This document shows positions 1-8,473 of a stretch of DNA of 20,267 nt, one piece after another. The notes under the pieces are model-generated. The model saw only the letters and a list, made by a program, of their open reading frames with translations, was not told the origin of the DNA and ran no database searches. Within the stretch, counting starts at the first letter, position 1. Each line of letters opens with the position of its first letter. This stretch comes from an uncultured beta proteobacterium (lineage in GTDB: Bacteria > Pseudomonadota > Gammaproteobacteria > Burkholderiales > SG8-39), in the NCBI GenBank assembly GCA_902826155.1, contig CADEDU010000007.1, positions 24,001 to 44,267 of the forward strand, read 5' to 3'. A program made the translations under genes and the position numbers.

Positions 1-1
1 G

Positions 2-1792
2 GAGACGCGCGGCTGCATCGCAGTCTGGGACGAAGGCCGCCAGCATCTGACGTTTCATGTCGCCTCGCAGGTGCCGCATCCGTATCGCACGCAACTGGCC
101 ACGCGATTGAAACTCGCTGAAACCCAGGTGACGGTGATCGTTCCGGATATCGGCGGCGGCTTCGGCCAGAAGATCACGCTGTATCGCGAAGAGCTGACCG
201 TGGCTGCGCTTGCGCGAGCGCTCAAGAAGCCCGTGCGATGGCGTGAGGATCGCTACGAGAATCTGGTCGCCTCCGCGCACGCGCGGGAAGATGCATGCCG
301 CACGCGCGCCGCCGTCGACGAGCATGGCCGCCTGCTCGCGCTCGAGTTGTCGATCGCGGAAGATTTCGGCGCGTACTGCTTCTACCCGGCGAACTACATT
401 GCGCGCGTGGTGGCGACGATCCTCACCGGACCGTACAAGGTGGCGAACTACGCCTACGAAGTGACGGCGGTGCTCACCAACAAGTGCGGCAACGCGCCGA
501 TGCGAGCGCCGATGGCCATCACCAGTTGGGTGATGGAGGGCACGCTCGAGGCCGTCGCGCGCGAACTGCGCATCGATCCGATCGAGGTGCGCCGGCGCAA
601 CATGGTGAGCGCGGAGGATCAGCCTTACACGATGCCCACCGGCGAGGTGATCGTCGATGTCACGCCGGCCGAGACGATGCAGGTGGCGCTTGCCGCGATA
701 GACATCGACGCGTTTCGCAGCGAACAGGCTGCGGCCCGCGATCGTGGGCGTCATCTCGGACTTGGACTGTGCAACGTGGTCGAGTCGACAACCTATGGGT
801 CGGCGTTCTACAAGTCGGCAGGCATTCCCGGTTCCGGACACGAAGCGGCATGGATTCGCATCGAGCCCACCGGTGTGGTGAATGCTTCGGTCGGACTGAT
901 GAGTTCGGGCCAGAGCTACGAGACACCGTTCGCGCAGGTGGTGGCCGAGGCGCTCGGCATCGACCCCGCGCAGGTGCGCATCCTCACCGGAAACACCGAC
1001 GTGGCGCCGTACGGCATGGGTAGCCGCGGTGCGCGCGGCGGCACGGTGGGCGGCAGCGTACTGTGGCTCTGTGCGCTCGATGCACGTGACAAGCTGCTGG
1101 CCATCGCGCGACACCTGCTGAGCGCCACTGCCAGCGCGTCGAGTACCGCGCCGGTGCCGGGCGACTTGCGCATCCGCGCCGGCAAAATCGAACGGCGCGA
1201 CGCCGGGCAATGGCTGCAGACACCGCTCACGCTGGCGCAGATCGCGCGCACTGCGTATCTCGATCCGCTTGCGCTGCCGACTGGCATGGCCCCGGGGTTG
1301 GATTTCTCCAAGACGTACGACCCGCCACCGATGACCTACTCCAACGCCGCGCACGCATGCGTCGTCGAGGTCGACGTGCGCACGGGTCAAGTGAAGCTGT
1401 TGCGTTATCTGGTCGCCGAGGATTGCGGAACGGTGATGAATCCGCGCATTGTCGAAGGCCAGCAGCACGGCGCGGTCACGATGGGCCTGGGCGGCGCGTT
1501 GTTCGAGCATGTTCAATACGACGCGCAGGGACAGAACCTCTCGGCGACGCTCGCGGACTATCTCGTACCGACCGCGTGCGAGATTCCGGCACTCGAGGTG
1601 CTCAGCGTGCATACGCCGAGCCGCGCCACGCCACTCGGCCTCAAGGGCATGGCCGAGGGCGGTGTGATGGGCGCGATCGGCGCGGTGAGTCTGGCGGTGC
1701 AGGATGCACTGTCCCCGTTCAACGTCGTCGTCGATTGCCAACCCCTCAGCCCGCAGAACGTGCGCGCAATGCTGCGCAAGACCTCTCCATGA
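2..1792 (+). CDS. Xanthine dehydrogenase-family molybdopterin-binding subunit (CoxL-like), 5' truncated
   Basis: Large subunit of a molybdenum hydroxylase, which hydroxylates aldehydes or N-heterocycles with water as oxygen donor, usually together with FeS and FAD subunits that are not in the window. The frame is open to the left edge; codons before the first GTG (71) read ETRGCIAVWDEG, typical of this family, so the true start lies upstream. Visible are the molybdopterin loop DIGGGFGQK (about 19 residues after that GTG), GSRGARGGTVGG and, near the C-terminus, GLKGMAEGGVMGA, whose Glu matches the catalytic base of xanthine oxidases. The CO-dehydrogenase signature VAYRCSFR is absent (APMRAPMAIT occurs where a substrate-loop Arg is expected), so a carbon monoxide dehydrogenase is unlikely. 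It ends 16 bp before a Bug gene on the same strand, suggesting that binding protein delivers its substrate or a related acid. Family call is firm; the substrate is unknown. Confidence 0.9.
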   Translation, partial: ETRGCIAVWDEGRQHLTFHVASQVPHPYRTQLATRLKLAETQVTVIVPDIGGGFGQKITLYREELTVAALARALKKPVRWREDRYENLVASAHAREDACRTRAAVDEHGRLLALELSIAEDFGAYCFYPANYIARVVATILTGPYKVANYAYEVTAVLTNKCGNAPMRAPMAITSWVMEGTLEAVARELRIDPIEVRRRNMVSAEDQPYTMPTGEVIVDVTPAETMQVALAAIDIDAFRSEQAAARDRGRHLGLGLCNVVESTTYGSAFYKSAGIPGSGHEAAWIRIEPTGVVNASVGLMSSGQSYETPFAQVVAEALGIDPAQVRILTGNTDVAPYGMGSRGARGGTVGGSVLWLCALDARDKLLAIARHLLSATASASSTAPVPGDLRIRAGKIERRDAGQWLQTPLTLAQIARTAYLDPLALPTGMAPGLDFSKTYDPPPMTYSNAAHACVVEVDVRTGQVKLLRYLVAEDCGTVMNPRIVEGQQHGAVTMGLGGALFEHVQYDAQGQNLSATLADYLVPTACEIPALEVLSVHTPSRATPLGLKGMAEGGVMGAIGAVSLAVQDALSPFNVVVDCQPLSPQNVRAMLRKTSP

Positions 1793-1808
1793 ACAGGAAC
1801 GCAAAACG

Positions 1809-2837
1809 ATGACCCGCACTCATCTGGCGCCACGCCGGCTCCTTCGCACTCGACCGCGCAATCCGCGCGATTTCAGTCGCGCGATTTCGATCGCGATGAA
1901 GGCGGTGCTCGTCGCACTGGTGAGCGGCGCGGGCTCGCACGCCATGGCCCAGGACCGCTACCCCTCGCAACCGGTGACGGTGATCATGCCGTTCACCGCG
2001 GGCGGGGGCGTCGACATCCTCTCGCGCGTGATGGCCGCCGAGCTCACGCGCATCCTCGGTCAGGCGTTCGTGGTGGTGAATCGCGACGGCGCGAGCGGCA
2101 CGATCGGCTTCGCACAACTGGCGCAAGCCAAGCCCGACGGTTACACGATTTCGATCTCGCCGGCCACGCCGATGACCAACACGCCGCACCTGATGAAATC
2201 ACTGCCCTACACGTTCGAATCGATCGTGCCGGTGTGCGCGCATTTCGAGAACATCTTCGCGGTGCTGGTGAACCAGGCCTCGCCCTACAAGACGATCAAG
2301 GATCTCGTCGACGACGCCAAGACGAAACCGGGCAAGCTTTCCTGGGGCAGCGTGGGCTACGGCTCGATCCCGCATCTGTCGGGAGCGTCGTTCGCGCACG
2401 CGGCAAAGATCGACGTGAACTTCGTGCCTTATCGCGGCGATGCGCAGATGCTGCCGAACCTGATCTCAGGCGAGCTGACCTACGGCGTAGGCGCGTTCTC
2501 CTCGATCGTCGGTCGCGGCTTGCGCCCGCTCGCGGTGTTCAGCGAGAAGCGCCATCCGGGCGGGCCCGATGTGCCGACCGTGTTCGAACTCGGTCTGCCG
2601 AACGTGCCGCCCGGCTACAACGGCATGTTCGCGCCGAAAGGCACGCCCGATGCCGTACTCGACACGCTGGAGCGCGCGTGCGAACAGGCGGTCAAGTCGG
2701 AGGCGTACGCCGGCCAGCTCCAGAAACTCAATCAGACCGCCTCGTACGAGGGTCGAGCCGCGTTCGCCAGGAAGCTGCAAGCCGATTTCGAGTTGAAAGC
2801 GCGGATGGTGAAGGAACTGGGATTGAAGGTGCAGTAG
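1809..2837 (+). CDS. Bug/TctC-type periplasmic solute-binding protein (copy 1)
   Basis: Tripartite tricarboxylate transporter substrate-binding protein; such proteins bind small carboxylates or related ligands in the periplasm. The ATG at 1809 has AGGA at 1795-1798 and gives 342 residues, normal for the family. Residues 30-48 form a signal peptide (MKAVLVALVSGAG...AMA, cleavage before Gln48) with an unusually long Arg-rich n-region; an in-frame ATG at 1896 would give a more standard signal peptide but lacks a clear ribosome site. After it come the family hallmarks: YPSQPVTVIMPFTAGGGVDI at the mature N-terminus, the first ligand-binding loop, GSVGYGSIPHLSG and the PYRGDAQMLPNLISGE segment. It directly follows the molybdenum hydroxylase subunit and is probably cotranscribed. 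No TctA/TctB membrane genes are nearby, as is common for Bug proteins. Ligand unknown. Confidence 0.92.
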   Translation: MTRTHLAPRRLLRTRPRNPRDFSRAISIAMKAVLVALVSGAGSHAMAQDRYPSQPVTVIMPFTAGGGVDILSRVMAAELTRILGQAFVVVNRDGASGTIGFAQLAQAKPDGYTISISPATPMTNTPHLMKSLPYTFESIVPVCAHFENIFAVLVNQASPYKTIKDLVDDAKTKPGKLSWGSVGYGSIPHLSGASFAHAAKIDVNFVPYRGDAQMLPNLISGELTYGVGAFSSIVGRGLRPLAVFSEKRHPGGPDVPTVFELGLPNVPPGYNGMFAPKGTPDAVLDTLERACEQAVKSEAYAGQLQKLNQTASYEGRAAFARKLQADFELKARMVKELGLKVQ

Positions 2838-2999
2838 GTCCCCAAAATGTCTCTAGGATCTTCGTGTGTCGTCGCAGGGGCAAATAGTCGCGAGCGCCAA
2901 GCCATCGGCCGGGCGCGGGCCCGACGAGCGCGATAAGCTCCGCATCGGTCCTCGACGGCCGCTCTCTGTTCAGTCCTCTCCTACTCGCCCCAGTCCGCC

Positions 3000-3548
3000 A
3001 TGAGCCTCGACCGCGTCAGCACCGGCCGTGATGTACCCAACGACATCAACGTCATCATCGAGATCCCGATGAACGCCGACCCGGTGAAGTACGAGGTCGA
3101 CAAGGAGACCGGCGCGGTGTTCGTCGACCGCTTCATGTCGACGGCGATGCACTATCCATGCAACTACGGCTACATCCCGCATACCCTGTCGGGCGACGGC
3201 GATCCGGTGGACGTGCTGGTGCTGAGCCCGGTGCCGATCATCACCGGCGTGGTGGTGCGCTGCCGGCCGATCGGCATGCTCAAGATGGAGGACGAGGCGG
3301 GCGATGACACCAAGCTGCTCGCCGTGCCGATCGACAAGCTCTCGCCGCTCTATCGGCACATGGCGACGATCCGCGACGTGCCCGAGATCACGCGCGCACA
3401 GATCCAGCACTTCTTCGAGCACTACAAGGATCTGGAGCCGGGCAAGTGGGTGAAGGTCACCGGCTGGGTCGGCCCGGAGGAGGCCAAGCAGGAAATCATC
3501 GAAGGCATGGCGCGCTACAAGAAGGCCAAGCGCAAGCCGGCGTTCTAG
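3000..3548 (+). CDS. ppa: Inorganic pyrophosphatase (family I)
   Basis: Soluble cytoplasmic Mg-dependent enzyme that hydrolyses pyrophosphate to two phosphates, pulling biosynthetic reactions forward. The 182-residue protein has the normal bacterial length (E. coli about 176). The signature DGDPVDV places the three metal-binding aspartates at Asp66, Asp68 and Asp71. Other active-site equivalents are visible: Lys30, Glu32, Arg44, Tyr56 and the acidic EDEAGDD segment near residues 97-103 followed by Lys. The start ATG at 3000 follows a pyrimidine-rich stretch without a strong Shine-Dalgarno sequence, but MSLDRVSTG is a typical N-terminus for proteobacterial PPase. It stands alone: 162 bp after the Bug gene and convergent with the folate gene, whose stop lies 18 bp away. 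Identification is secure. Confidence 0.98.
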   Translation: MSLDRVSTGRDVPNDINVIIEIPMNADPVKYEVDKETGAVFVDRFMSTAMHYPCNYGYIPHTLSGDGDPVDVLVLSPVPIITGVVVRCRPIGMLKMEDEAGDDTKLLAVPIDKLSPLYRHMATIRDVPEITRAQIQHFFEHYKDLEPGKWVKVTGWVGPEEAKQEIIEGMARYKKAKRKPAF

Positions 3549-3566
3549 GTTCGACGAGAGCTTCGC

Positions 3567-4169
3567 TCAAGAATCCCAGGCGACACCTTCCTCGGTCAGG
3601 ATCGCATCGAGCGGCACGTCGTGCGGTTCGGGTTCGAGCCACGGCACGAACCCGTGCGCGTAGCCGACGCCGACGGTGAACGGCTTGGGCGCGAGCGTGG
3701 CGAGCGTGCGGTCGTAGAAGCCGCCACCGTAGCCCAGGCGCAAGCCGCGCGGACCGAACCCGACGCAAGGCACGATCAGCAACTCCGGCGCGAACGTGTC
3801 GGTGTCTTTGGGCTTGGGGATGCCGAAGGCATCCTCTTCCATCGGACAGCCGGGATACCAGCGGTGAAAACGCAGACGCTTGGTGTCGCGATTGATCACC
3901 GGCAGCCCGAGGATGCGGTGCCGGCCTTGTACGTCTTCGCCCTCGGTCCAGCGGAAGAGCGCCGGCAGCGCGTCGAACTCGCCCTTGATCGGCCAATAGG
4001 CGCCGATGGCAGTCTCGTCGCGCCCGATCAGCCACACGCGTAACACCTCCTGCAAATGCATCGCGCGGCGGTGACGGTCGATCATGGCCAGGCGCTCAGC
4101 CTGCAACTGGCGCCGCAACAGCTTCTTGTCGCGCGGCGGCTCCAGCCATGAATCAGGAGGTGCGGTCAT
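3567..4169 (-). CDS. 5-formyltetrahydrofolate cyclo-ligase
   Basis: ATP-dependent enzyme (MTHFS, called YgfA/Fau in enterobacteria) that converts 5-formyl-THF to 5,10-methenyl-THF, salvaging folate in one-carbon metabolism. The 200-residue protein carries the C-terminal signature RLGYGGGFYDR (residues 144-154), the nucleotide- and phosphate-binding core of the family, an N-terminal basic helix DKKLLRRQLQAER in which the Lys/Arg residues bind ATP, and the conserved FGIPKP segment near residue 115. The start at 4169 is the first ATG of the frame and lacks a clear ribosome site; Met29 is a less likely alternative. It begins 27 bp after the stop of the minus-strand Bug gene, so transcription from the catabolic operon could read into it, though functionally it is housekeeping. 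It is convergent with ppa. Confidence 0.95.
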   Translation of the reverse strand: MTAPPDSWLEPPRDKKLLRRQLQAERLAMIDRHRRAMHLQEVLRVWLIGRDETAIGAYWPIKGEFDALPALFRWTEGEDVQGRHRILGLPVINRDTKRLRFHRWYPGCPMEEDAFGIPKPKDTDTFAPELLIVPCVGFGPRGLRLGYGGGFYDRTLATLAPKPFTVGVGYAHGFVPWLEPEPHDVPLDAILTEEGVAWDS

Positions 4170-4196
4170 AGTTCAGTGTGCGCCGTGTGGTTGGGC

Positions 4197-5234
4197 CTAC
4201 TCGATCTTCACACCGGCGTCTTTCACCACGCGGGCCCATTTGGCGAGTTCGCTGCGTACCAGTTCGGCCAGTTGTTCGGGCGTACCCGGCGACGGTTCGT
4301 CGATGCCCAGATTCGCCAGCTGCTGCCTGACCTCGGCTTCGCCCAGCACCTTCCTCACATCGGCATTGAGCCGGTCGACGATCGGGCGCGGCGTGGCGCC
4401 CGGCGCCGCGAGGCCATACCAGGTGGTCGCGGCGTAACCGGGCACGCCCGCCTCGCTCGCGGTGGGAATGTCGGGTGCGAGCGACGAGCGCCTGGCACTG
4501 GTCACGGCCAGTGCGCGCACCTTGCCGGCCTTGGCAAGCGGCAACAGCGTGCCGATGCTGCTGATCACCATCTGCACCTCACCGGTCATGACGGCGTTGA
4601 ATGCCGGTGGCGCACCCTTGTACGACACGCGCGTGGTCTGCATGCCGGCCATCGCATTGAGCAGTTCGGTTGCAAGCAGCGTCGGACTCGAGGTCGAGCC
4701 GTAGTTGAGATGGCCGGGCTTCTGCCTGGCCAATGTCACGAACGCCTGGAGCGAACTTGCATCGAGCCCGGGCGGCACCACGATGAGGTTCGGCGACTCG
4801 CCGATCAGCGTGATCGGCGCGAAATCCTTGATCGGATCGAACGGCACGCTCTTGTAGAGCGAAGGATTGATCGCCACGCCGGGCTGCAACAGATAGATCG
4901 TGTAGCCGTCAGGCGTCGACTTGGCGAGCGCCTCCATCGCGATGCTGGCGTCGGCGCCGGGCCGGTTCTCCACCACCACCGGTTGACCCAGATGCGCGGG
5001 CAACCGCTGCGCCACGACGCGCGCGACGGTGTCGACCGGTCCCCCAGGCGGAAAGCCCACCAGCAATCGCACCGGCTTGGCGGGATAGCTCTGTGCACTC
5101 ACCTGCGCGACGACAAGCAGCACGCTCCCCAAGAAAGCCAGTGCAAGCAGATGGGCACGCCGCATTCCCCCATCGCCGGCATCGACCATGTCGCGGTTCA
5201 TCGTACGGGTTGTGGGCTTGGCGACTGTATTCAT
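4197..5234 (-). CDS. Bug/TctC-type periplasmic solute-binding protein (copy 2)
   Basis: Second periplasmic substrate-binding protein of the TTT family, 345 residues. The start is set at 5234 (MNTVAKPTTR) because a strong GGAGG lies six bases upstream (5241-5245); the frame is open 35 codons further but without a comparable site. A positively charged n-region is followed by the hydrophobic segment AHLLALAFLGSVLLVVAQ and a cleavage site VSA before Gln48. Family features: YPAKPVRLLVGFPPGGPVD, VVVENRPGADASIA, STPDGYTIYLLQPG, the PFDPIKDFAPITLI loop and YKGAPPAFNAVMTGEVQM. It is the last gene of the eight-gene minus-strand cluster, 101 bp after the Ldh-family gene, a gap that holds a possible hairpin. 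The likely job is capture of the compound degraded by the enzymes encoded upstream; that link is inference. Confidence 0.93.
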   Translation of the reverse strand: MNTVAKPTTRTMNRDMVDAGDGGMRRAHLLALAFLGSVLLVVAQVSAQSYPAKPVRLLVGFPPGGPVDTVARVVAQRLPAHLGQPVVVENRPGADASIAMEALAKSTPDGYTIYLLQPGVAINPSLYKSVPFDPIKDFAPITLIGESPNLIVVPPGLDASSLQAFVTLARQKPGHLNYGSTSSPTLLATELLNAMAGMQTTRVSYKGAPPAFNAVMTGEVQMVISSIGTLLPLAKAGKVRALAVTSARRSSLAPDIPTASEAGVPGYAATTWYGLAAPGATPRPIVDRLNADVRKVLGEAEVRQQLANLGIDEPSPGTPEQLAELVRSELAKWARVVKDAGVKIE

Positions 5235-5240
5235 CGCGAA

Positions 5241-5245
5241 CCTCC
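5241..5245 (-). promoter_or_regulatory. Shine-Dalgarno site of the Bug gene (copy 2)
   Basis: GGAGG on the minus strand, six bases before the ATG at 5234. It decides the start: the longer frame running to 5339 includes 35 extra residues without signal-peptide character and would overlap the stop region of the preceding gene. Confidence 0.85.
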
Positions 5246-5266
5246 ATTCAAATGCAGCGGAAGCGT

Positions 5267-5296
5267 CAGCGCCGCGTGCTTGCCGTGCTGGCGCTG
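5267..5296 (-). repeat. Intercistronic inverted repeat (possible hairpin)
   Basis: CAGCGCC and GGCGCTG form perfect 7-base arms around a 16-base loop, in the 101-bp gap between the Ldh-family gene and the Bug gene, about 20 bases upstream of the Bug ribosome site. No T-tract follows, so it does not look like an intrinsic terminator. It could be an mRNA-processing or stabilising structure. Confidence 0.45.
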
Positions 5297-5335
5297 CGAT
5301 CGGATGCAACGCGCCATGCATCGACACTTTGCTGA

Positions 5336-6418
5336 TCACGCCAGCGCGGGTAGTGCGAGCCGCGCGGCAAGCGCGTCGAGTTCTTTACCGACGTGCGGCG
5401 GAATCGGAATGCCATCGCGCATACGCTTGGCCAATGTACGGGCGCCGCGCTCGCCGGGCATGAGGATCTCGGGCACATCAGGATCTTTCGGCAGCGCCTT
5501 CAGATCGCGCACCAGCCGCTCGACCTGCTGCGCGAAATACGCGGGATCACAGAAGCGCGCGATGTCGATGGCGATGAACATGCCGTTCTGCTTTTGTCGT
5601 TCGCTGCCCGGTGCGCCTTCGATGAATTCCGCGAGAATCGGGTGCCCGCTCAATACGCTACAGAGCAGTTCGATCATCAGCGCCAGACCGGATCCTTTCG
5701 GCCCACCGAGCGGCATCGGCGCATCGGCTGCCTTGGCATCGGTGGTCAGATTGCCCTGCTTGTCGATCGCCGAACCCGGCGGCAGCGGCTGACCGAGTCG
5801 ACGCGCCTGCACCAGTTTGCCCATCGAGATCACGCCGGTGGCCATGTCGAGCACGACCGGACCGTGCGCGCCGCCGGGAGTGGCAAACGAGATCGGACTG
5901 GTCGAGACGCTTGCCTTGCGCGTCCCGTGATAGACCATGTTAGGCCAGGAGCCGGCGATGCCTATTGCCGCCATGCCCTGCTCGACGATCTTGAGCGTGA
6001 AGTAGCCGAGCGCGCCGGCGTGACTGGTGGCGCACACCAGCGCCATGCCTAGTCCAGCCTCGCGCGCCTTGCGCACCGCCTGCTCGGCGCCGACGCTCAT
6101 CGCGATCGGCCCGGCGGCGCGTCCGGCGTCGACCACCACCGCCGCCGCGGTTTCGTTGCGCAGCGTGATCAGGGGTCGGGCGATCACACCGCCTTCGTCG
6201 AGGTACTCGACGTAACGCGGTACGCGCACCACGCCGTGCGTATCGATGCCACGCAGGTTGGCCCACACCAGCACGTCTGCAACGATCGCCGCGTGATCGG
6301 GCGCGTAGCCCTTGGTCTCGAACACCGCGCGCGTGAAACGGCGCAGCGCCTCTGCCTGCACTACCCGCGGCCCGGTGCCGACCGCCCCATCAGCGCCTGC
6401 CGCGCCGCCTGCGCTCAT
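5336..6418 (-). CDS. Ldh-family (malate/L-lactate/ureidoglycolate dehydrogenase) oxidoreductase
   Basis: NAD(P)-dependent 2-hydroxyacid or 2-ketoacid oxidoreductase of the malate/L-sulfolactate/ureidoglycolate dehydrogenase superfamily, which is unrelated to classical Rossmann MDH/LDH. The 360-residue protein shows the hallmark RGIDTHGV (57-64) with the conserved His, a SHAGALGYF block (132-140) in place of the usual N-S-x-H-F-G, TSPISFATPG (173-182) and the cofactor-binding PLGGPKGSGLALMIELLCSV (236-255). The first 18 residues are Gly/Ala-rich and may not belong to the folded domain. Its ATG overlaps the TGA of the upstream hydrolase gene (ATGA, 6415-6418), implying translational coupling and one transcript. 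In this cluster it probably oxidises a hydroxyacid or reduces a ketoacid intermediate. The exact substrate cannot be assigned: family members act on malate, lactate, sulfolactate, ureidoglycolate and diketogulonate. Confidence 0.9.
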   Translation of the reverse strand: MSAGGAAGADGAVGTGPRVVQAEALRRFTRAVFETKGYAPDHAAIVADVLVWANLRGIDTHGVVRVPRYVEYLDEGGVIARPLITLRNETAAAVVVDAGRAAGPIAMSVGAEQAVRKAREAGLGMALVCATSHAGALGYFTLKIVEQGMAAIGIAGSWPNMVYHGTRKASVSTSPISFATPGGAHGPVVLDMATGVISMGKLVQARRLGQPLPPGSAIDKQGNLTTDAKAADAPMPLGGPKGSGLALMIELLCSVLSGHPILAEFIEGAPGSERQKQNGMFIAIDIARFCDPAYFAQQVERLVRDLKALPKDPDVPEILMPGERGARTLAKRMRDGIPIPPHVGKELDALAARLALPALA

Positions 6419-7290
6419 GCCTTGCGTGCCGGGAAGTACTTCTCCAGCCAGTTCTTCACCAGGTTGATGACCAGCGGATTGCCTTCGGAGAGCAGGAAGT
6501 GATCGACGTTCGAAACCAGGAACAGGTCGGCCGGCTGCTTCGCGGCATTGAACATGTCGACCGACTGCTCGGTCGGGGTGACCGAGTCGTTAGCCGGGTG
6601 CAACAGCATCAGCGGTCGCGGCGCGATGTTGCCCACCACGTCGATCGCGCGGAAGTTGAACATGCTCTCCACCACTTCGAACGGGAATTCCAGGTGCGAG
6701 CCAGGCGAGAGGTTGCCGCGCAGATGCGGCGGGATCGGCACGATATCGAAGCGCGGCACCATGATCGACTGCCCGGTCTCGGCGCGCACCTTCTTGCCGC
6801 GCTCCATCATTTCGGTGAAGCGCGTCCATGCTTCGGGGGATTCGTGCTGCCTGCGGAACTTCTTGACGCCGTCGCCCCAGCCGCCCGAGGAGATCACTGC
6901 GGCAATCCGCGGATCGACCCCACCCGCGTACACCGCCACCGCGGCACCGAAGCTATGGCCGAACACGCCTATCCGCCCCGGATCGATATCGGCACGCGAG
7001 CGCAGATAGCTGACGGCGTTCTTGGTGTCTTCGACCTGCTCCAGGCAGATCACGCGGGCGCGCACACCCTCGCTGTCACCGCAGCCGCGAAAGTCGATGC
7101 GCAGTGCGGCGTAGCCCCATTGATTGAGCAGCTTGCCGGTGATGCGCAGCCATTCGCCGTTCTTGTTGCTGCCGAAACCGTGCAGCAGGATCAGCACCGG
7201 ATGCCGCGTGCCCGCAGGCGCGCCATCGGGCGTGTGCAGTACACCGGCGATCTTCAATCCATCGGAGACGAAACTGACGTGCCCTTCCAC
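6415..7290 (-). CDS. Alpha/beta hydrolase (esterase/thioesterase-like)
   Basis: Cytoplasmic serine hydrolase of 291 residues with a complete triad: nucleophile elbow GHSFGA (Ser113), Asp235 in HPANDSVTP and His264 in NVDHF. The oxyanion segment LLHGFGSNKNG (36-45) and the DFRGCGDSEG loop (66-75) are typical of small acyl peptidase/dienelactone-like hydrolases. The start is GTG at 7290, preceded by AAGGGTG about seven bases upstream; no upstream ATG competes. There is no signal peptide. It lies 37 bp after acyl-CoA dehydrogenase B and overlaps the next gene by four bases, so it belongs to the operon. It may open a lactone, hydrolyse an ester of the growth substrate, or release a CoA ester; sequence does not decide. 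Confidence 0.88.
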   Translation of the reverse strand: MEGHVSFVSDGLKIAGVLHTPDGAPAGTRHPVLILLHGFGSNKNGEWLRITGKLLNQWGYAALRIDFRGCGDSEGVRARVICLEQVEDTKNAVSYLRSRADIDPGRIGVFGHSFGAAVAVYAGGVDPRIAAVISSGGWGDGVKKFRRQHESPEAWTRFTEMMERGKKVRAETGQSIMVPRFDIVPIPPHLRGNLSPGSHLEFPFEVVESMFNFRAIDVVGNIAPRPLMLLHPANDSVTPTEQSVDMFNAAKQPADLFLVSNVDHFLLSEGNPLVINLVKNWLEKYFPARKA

Positions 7291-7327
7291 CGTGTCACCC
7301 TTCGTTGTTCAGTTGAGAGTGCCGCAC

Positions 7328-8455
7328 TCACATGCGCTTGGCGACTTCCTCGAGCATCACTTCGGTGGCGCCGCCGCCGATCGCGTCGATGCGTGCATCG
7401 CGCACCATGCGCTCGATCGTCGATTCGCGGATATAGCCGAATCCGCCATGGAACTGCTGGCATTCGTACATCACGCGATTGACCAGTTCGCCGCAATAGG
7501 CCTTGGCCATCGACACTTCCTTCACGCAGTCCTTGCCTTGCGCATCCAGCCGCGCCGCATGACAGACGAGTTGTCGGCCAGCCTCCACCTGCGCGCTCAG
7601 CATCGCCAGCCGCTGCCGGATCGTCTGCAGGCTCCATAGCGGCCCGCCGAACGCCTTGCGGGTGCGCACGTAATCGAGCGTGATCTCGATGGCGCGGCTG
7701 GATTCACCGACTGCCATCGCACCGATCGCGATGCGTTCGTTCTGGAAGTTGCGCATGATCGCGTAGAAGCCGCGGCCTTCCTCGCCCAGCAGATTCCCGA
7801 CGGGGACGCGGCAGTTCTCGAACACCAGCTCTGCGGTGTCCGAGCAGCGCCAGCCCATCTTGTCGAGTGCGCGGCTCACCTTGAATCCGGGCGTGCCCTT
7901 CTCGACGATGAACATCGAGATGCCCTTGCTGCCGGCCGCGGGCTCGGTCTTGGCGGCGACGAAGTAGATGTCGGCGTGCACGCCGTTGGTGATGAACATC
8001 TTGGCGCCGTTCAGCACCCAGTCGTTGCCGTCGCGTTTGGCGTTGGTGCGGATCGCTTTGACATCCGACCCCGCATCGGGTTCGGTCACGCCGATCGCGG
8101 TGATGCGCTTGCCGGCGACGATGTCGGGCATGTAGCGCGCCTTCTGCTCGGCGGTGCCGGCATGCATCAGATGCGGCGTGGCCATGTCGGTGTGCACCAG
8201 CACCGTCGCGGCGAATCCGCCGAAGGTGGAGCGTGACAGTTCCTCGGCGAACAGCGCGGTGGCGGTGGCGTCGAGCCCGCTGCCGCCGTATTCCTCGGGC
8301 ACGCGCAATGCGAGGAAGCCCAGATTGCCCATCTGCCGCAGCACCTCGCGCGGCACCATACCTTCGTCCTCCCACTTGCGACCGTTCGGCACCACTTCCT
8401 TCTCGACGAAGCGGCGCACGTTCTCGCGCAGCAGGCGTTCGGTATCGGCATCCAT
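7328..8455 (-). CDS. Acyl-CoA dehydrogenase B (catalytic Glu in isovaleryl-CoA dehydrogenase-like position)
   Basis: FAD flavoprotein that introduces an alpha,beta double bond into a CoA thioester, passing electrons to ETF. The 375 residues span all three ACAD domains: N-terminal helical, the beta-barrel with [14 protein letters not shown] (118-131) and the C-terminal helical domain with [10 protein letters not shown] and [11 protein letters not shown]. At the usual catalytic position (MCAD Glu376, motif YEGTS) the sequence reads GGGATE (Gly361). A Glu is instead present in FQNERIAIG (Glu240), the helix-G position used by isovaleryl- and long-chain acyl-CoA dehydrogenases, so the enzyme should be active and may prefer branched or bulky substrates. 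The ATG at 8455 follows AAGGAG (8462-8467), and it begins 18 bp after the MmgE/PrpD gene. Substrate unknown. Confidence 0.93.
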   Translation of the reverse strand: MDADTERLLRENVRRFVEKEVVPNGRKWEDEGMVPREVLRQMGNLGFLALRVPEEYGGSGLDATATALFAEELSRSTFGGFAATVLVHTDMATPHLMHAGTAEQKARYMPDIVAGKRITAIGVTEPDAGSDVKAIRTNAKRDGNDWVLNGAKMFITNGVHADIYFVAAKTEPAAGSKGISMFIVEKGTPGFKVSRALDKMGWRCSDTAELVFENCRVPVGNLLGEEGRGFYAIMRNFQNERIAIGAMAVGESSRAIEITLDYVRTRKAFGGPLWSLQTIRQRLAMLSAQVEAGRQLVCHAARLDAQGKDCVKEVSMAKAYCGELVNRVMYECQQFHGGFGYIRESTIERMVRDARIDAIGGGATEVMLEEVAKRM

Positions 8456-8473
8456 CGCGTGCTCCTTGCTCGG

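Noticed and set aside
2910..2923. Hairpin CGGGC-GCGG-GCCCG between the first Bug gene and ppa
   Set aside because: There is no T-tract on either strand and such GC stems are frequent in this composition; not called a terminator.
3558..3568. Small hairpin GAGC-TTC-GCTC between convergent ppa and the folate gene
   Set aside because: The stem is only four base pairs, it overlaps a stop codon and has no T-tract, so a terminator is not supported.
4176..5792. Long plus-strand open frames across the minus-strand operon (for example 538 and 327 residues)
   Set aside because: They are Arg/His-rich mirror frames of GC-rich genes, without domains or ribosome sites, and the minus-strand proteins are clearly conserved families.
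7361..7380. Loss of the usual catalytic Glu in acyl-CoA dehydrogenase B as a sign of a dead enzyme
   Set aside because: Glu240 stands at the alternative helix-G position known from isovaleryl-CoA dehydrogenase, so the enzyme is expected to be active.
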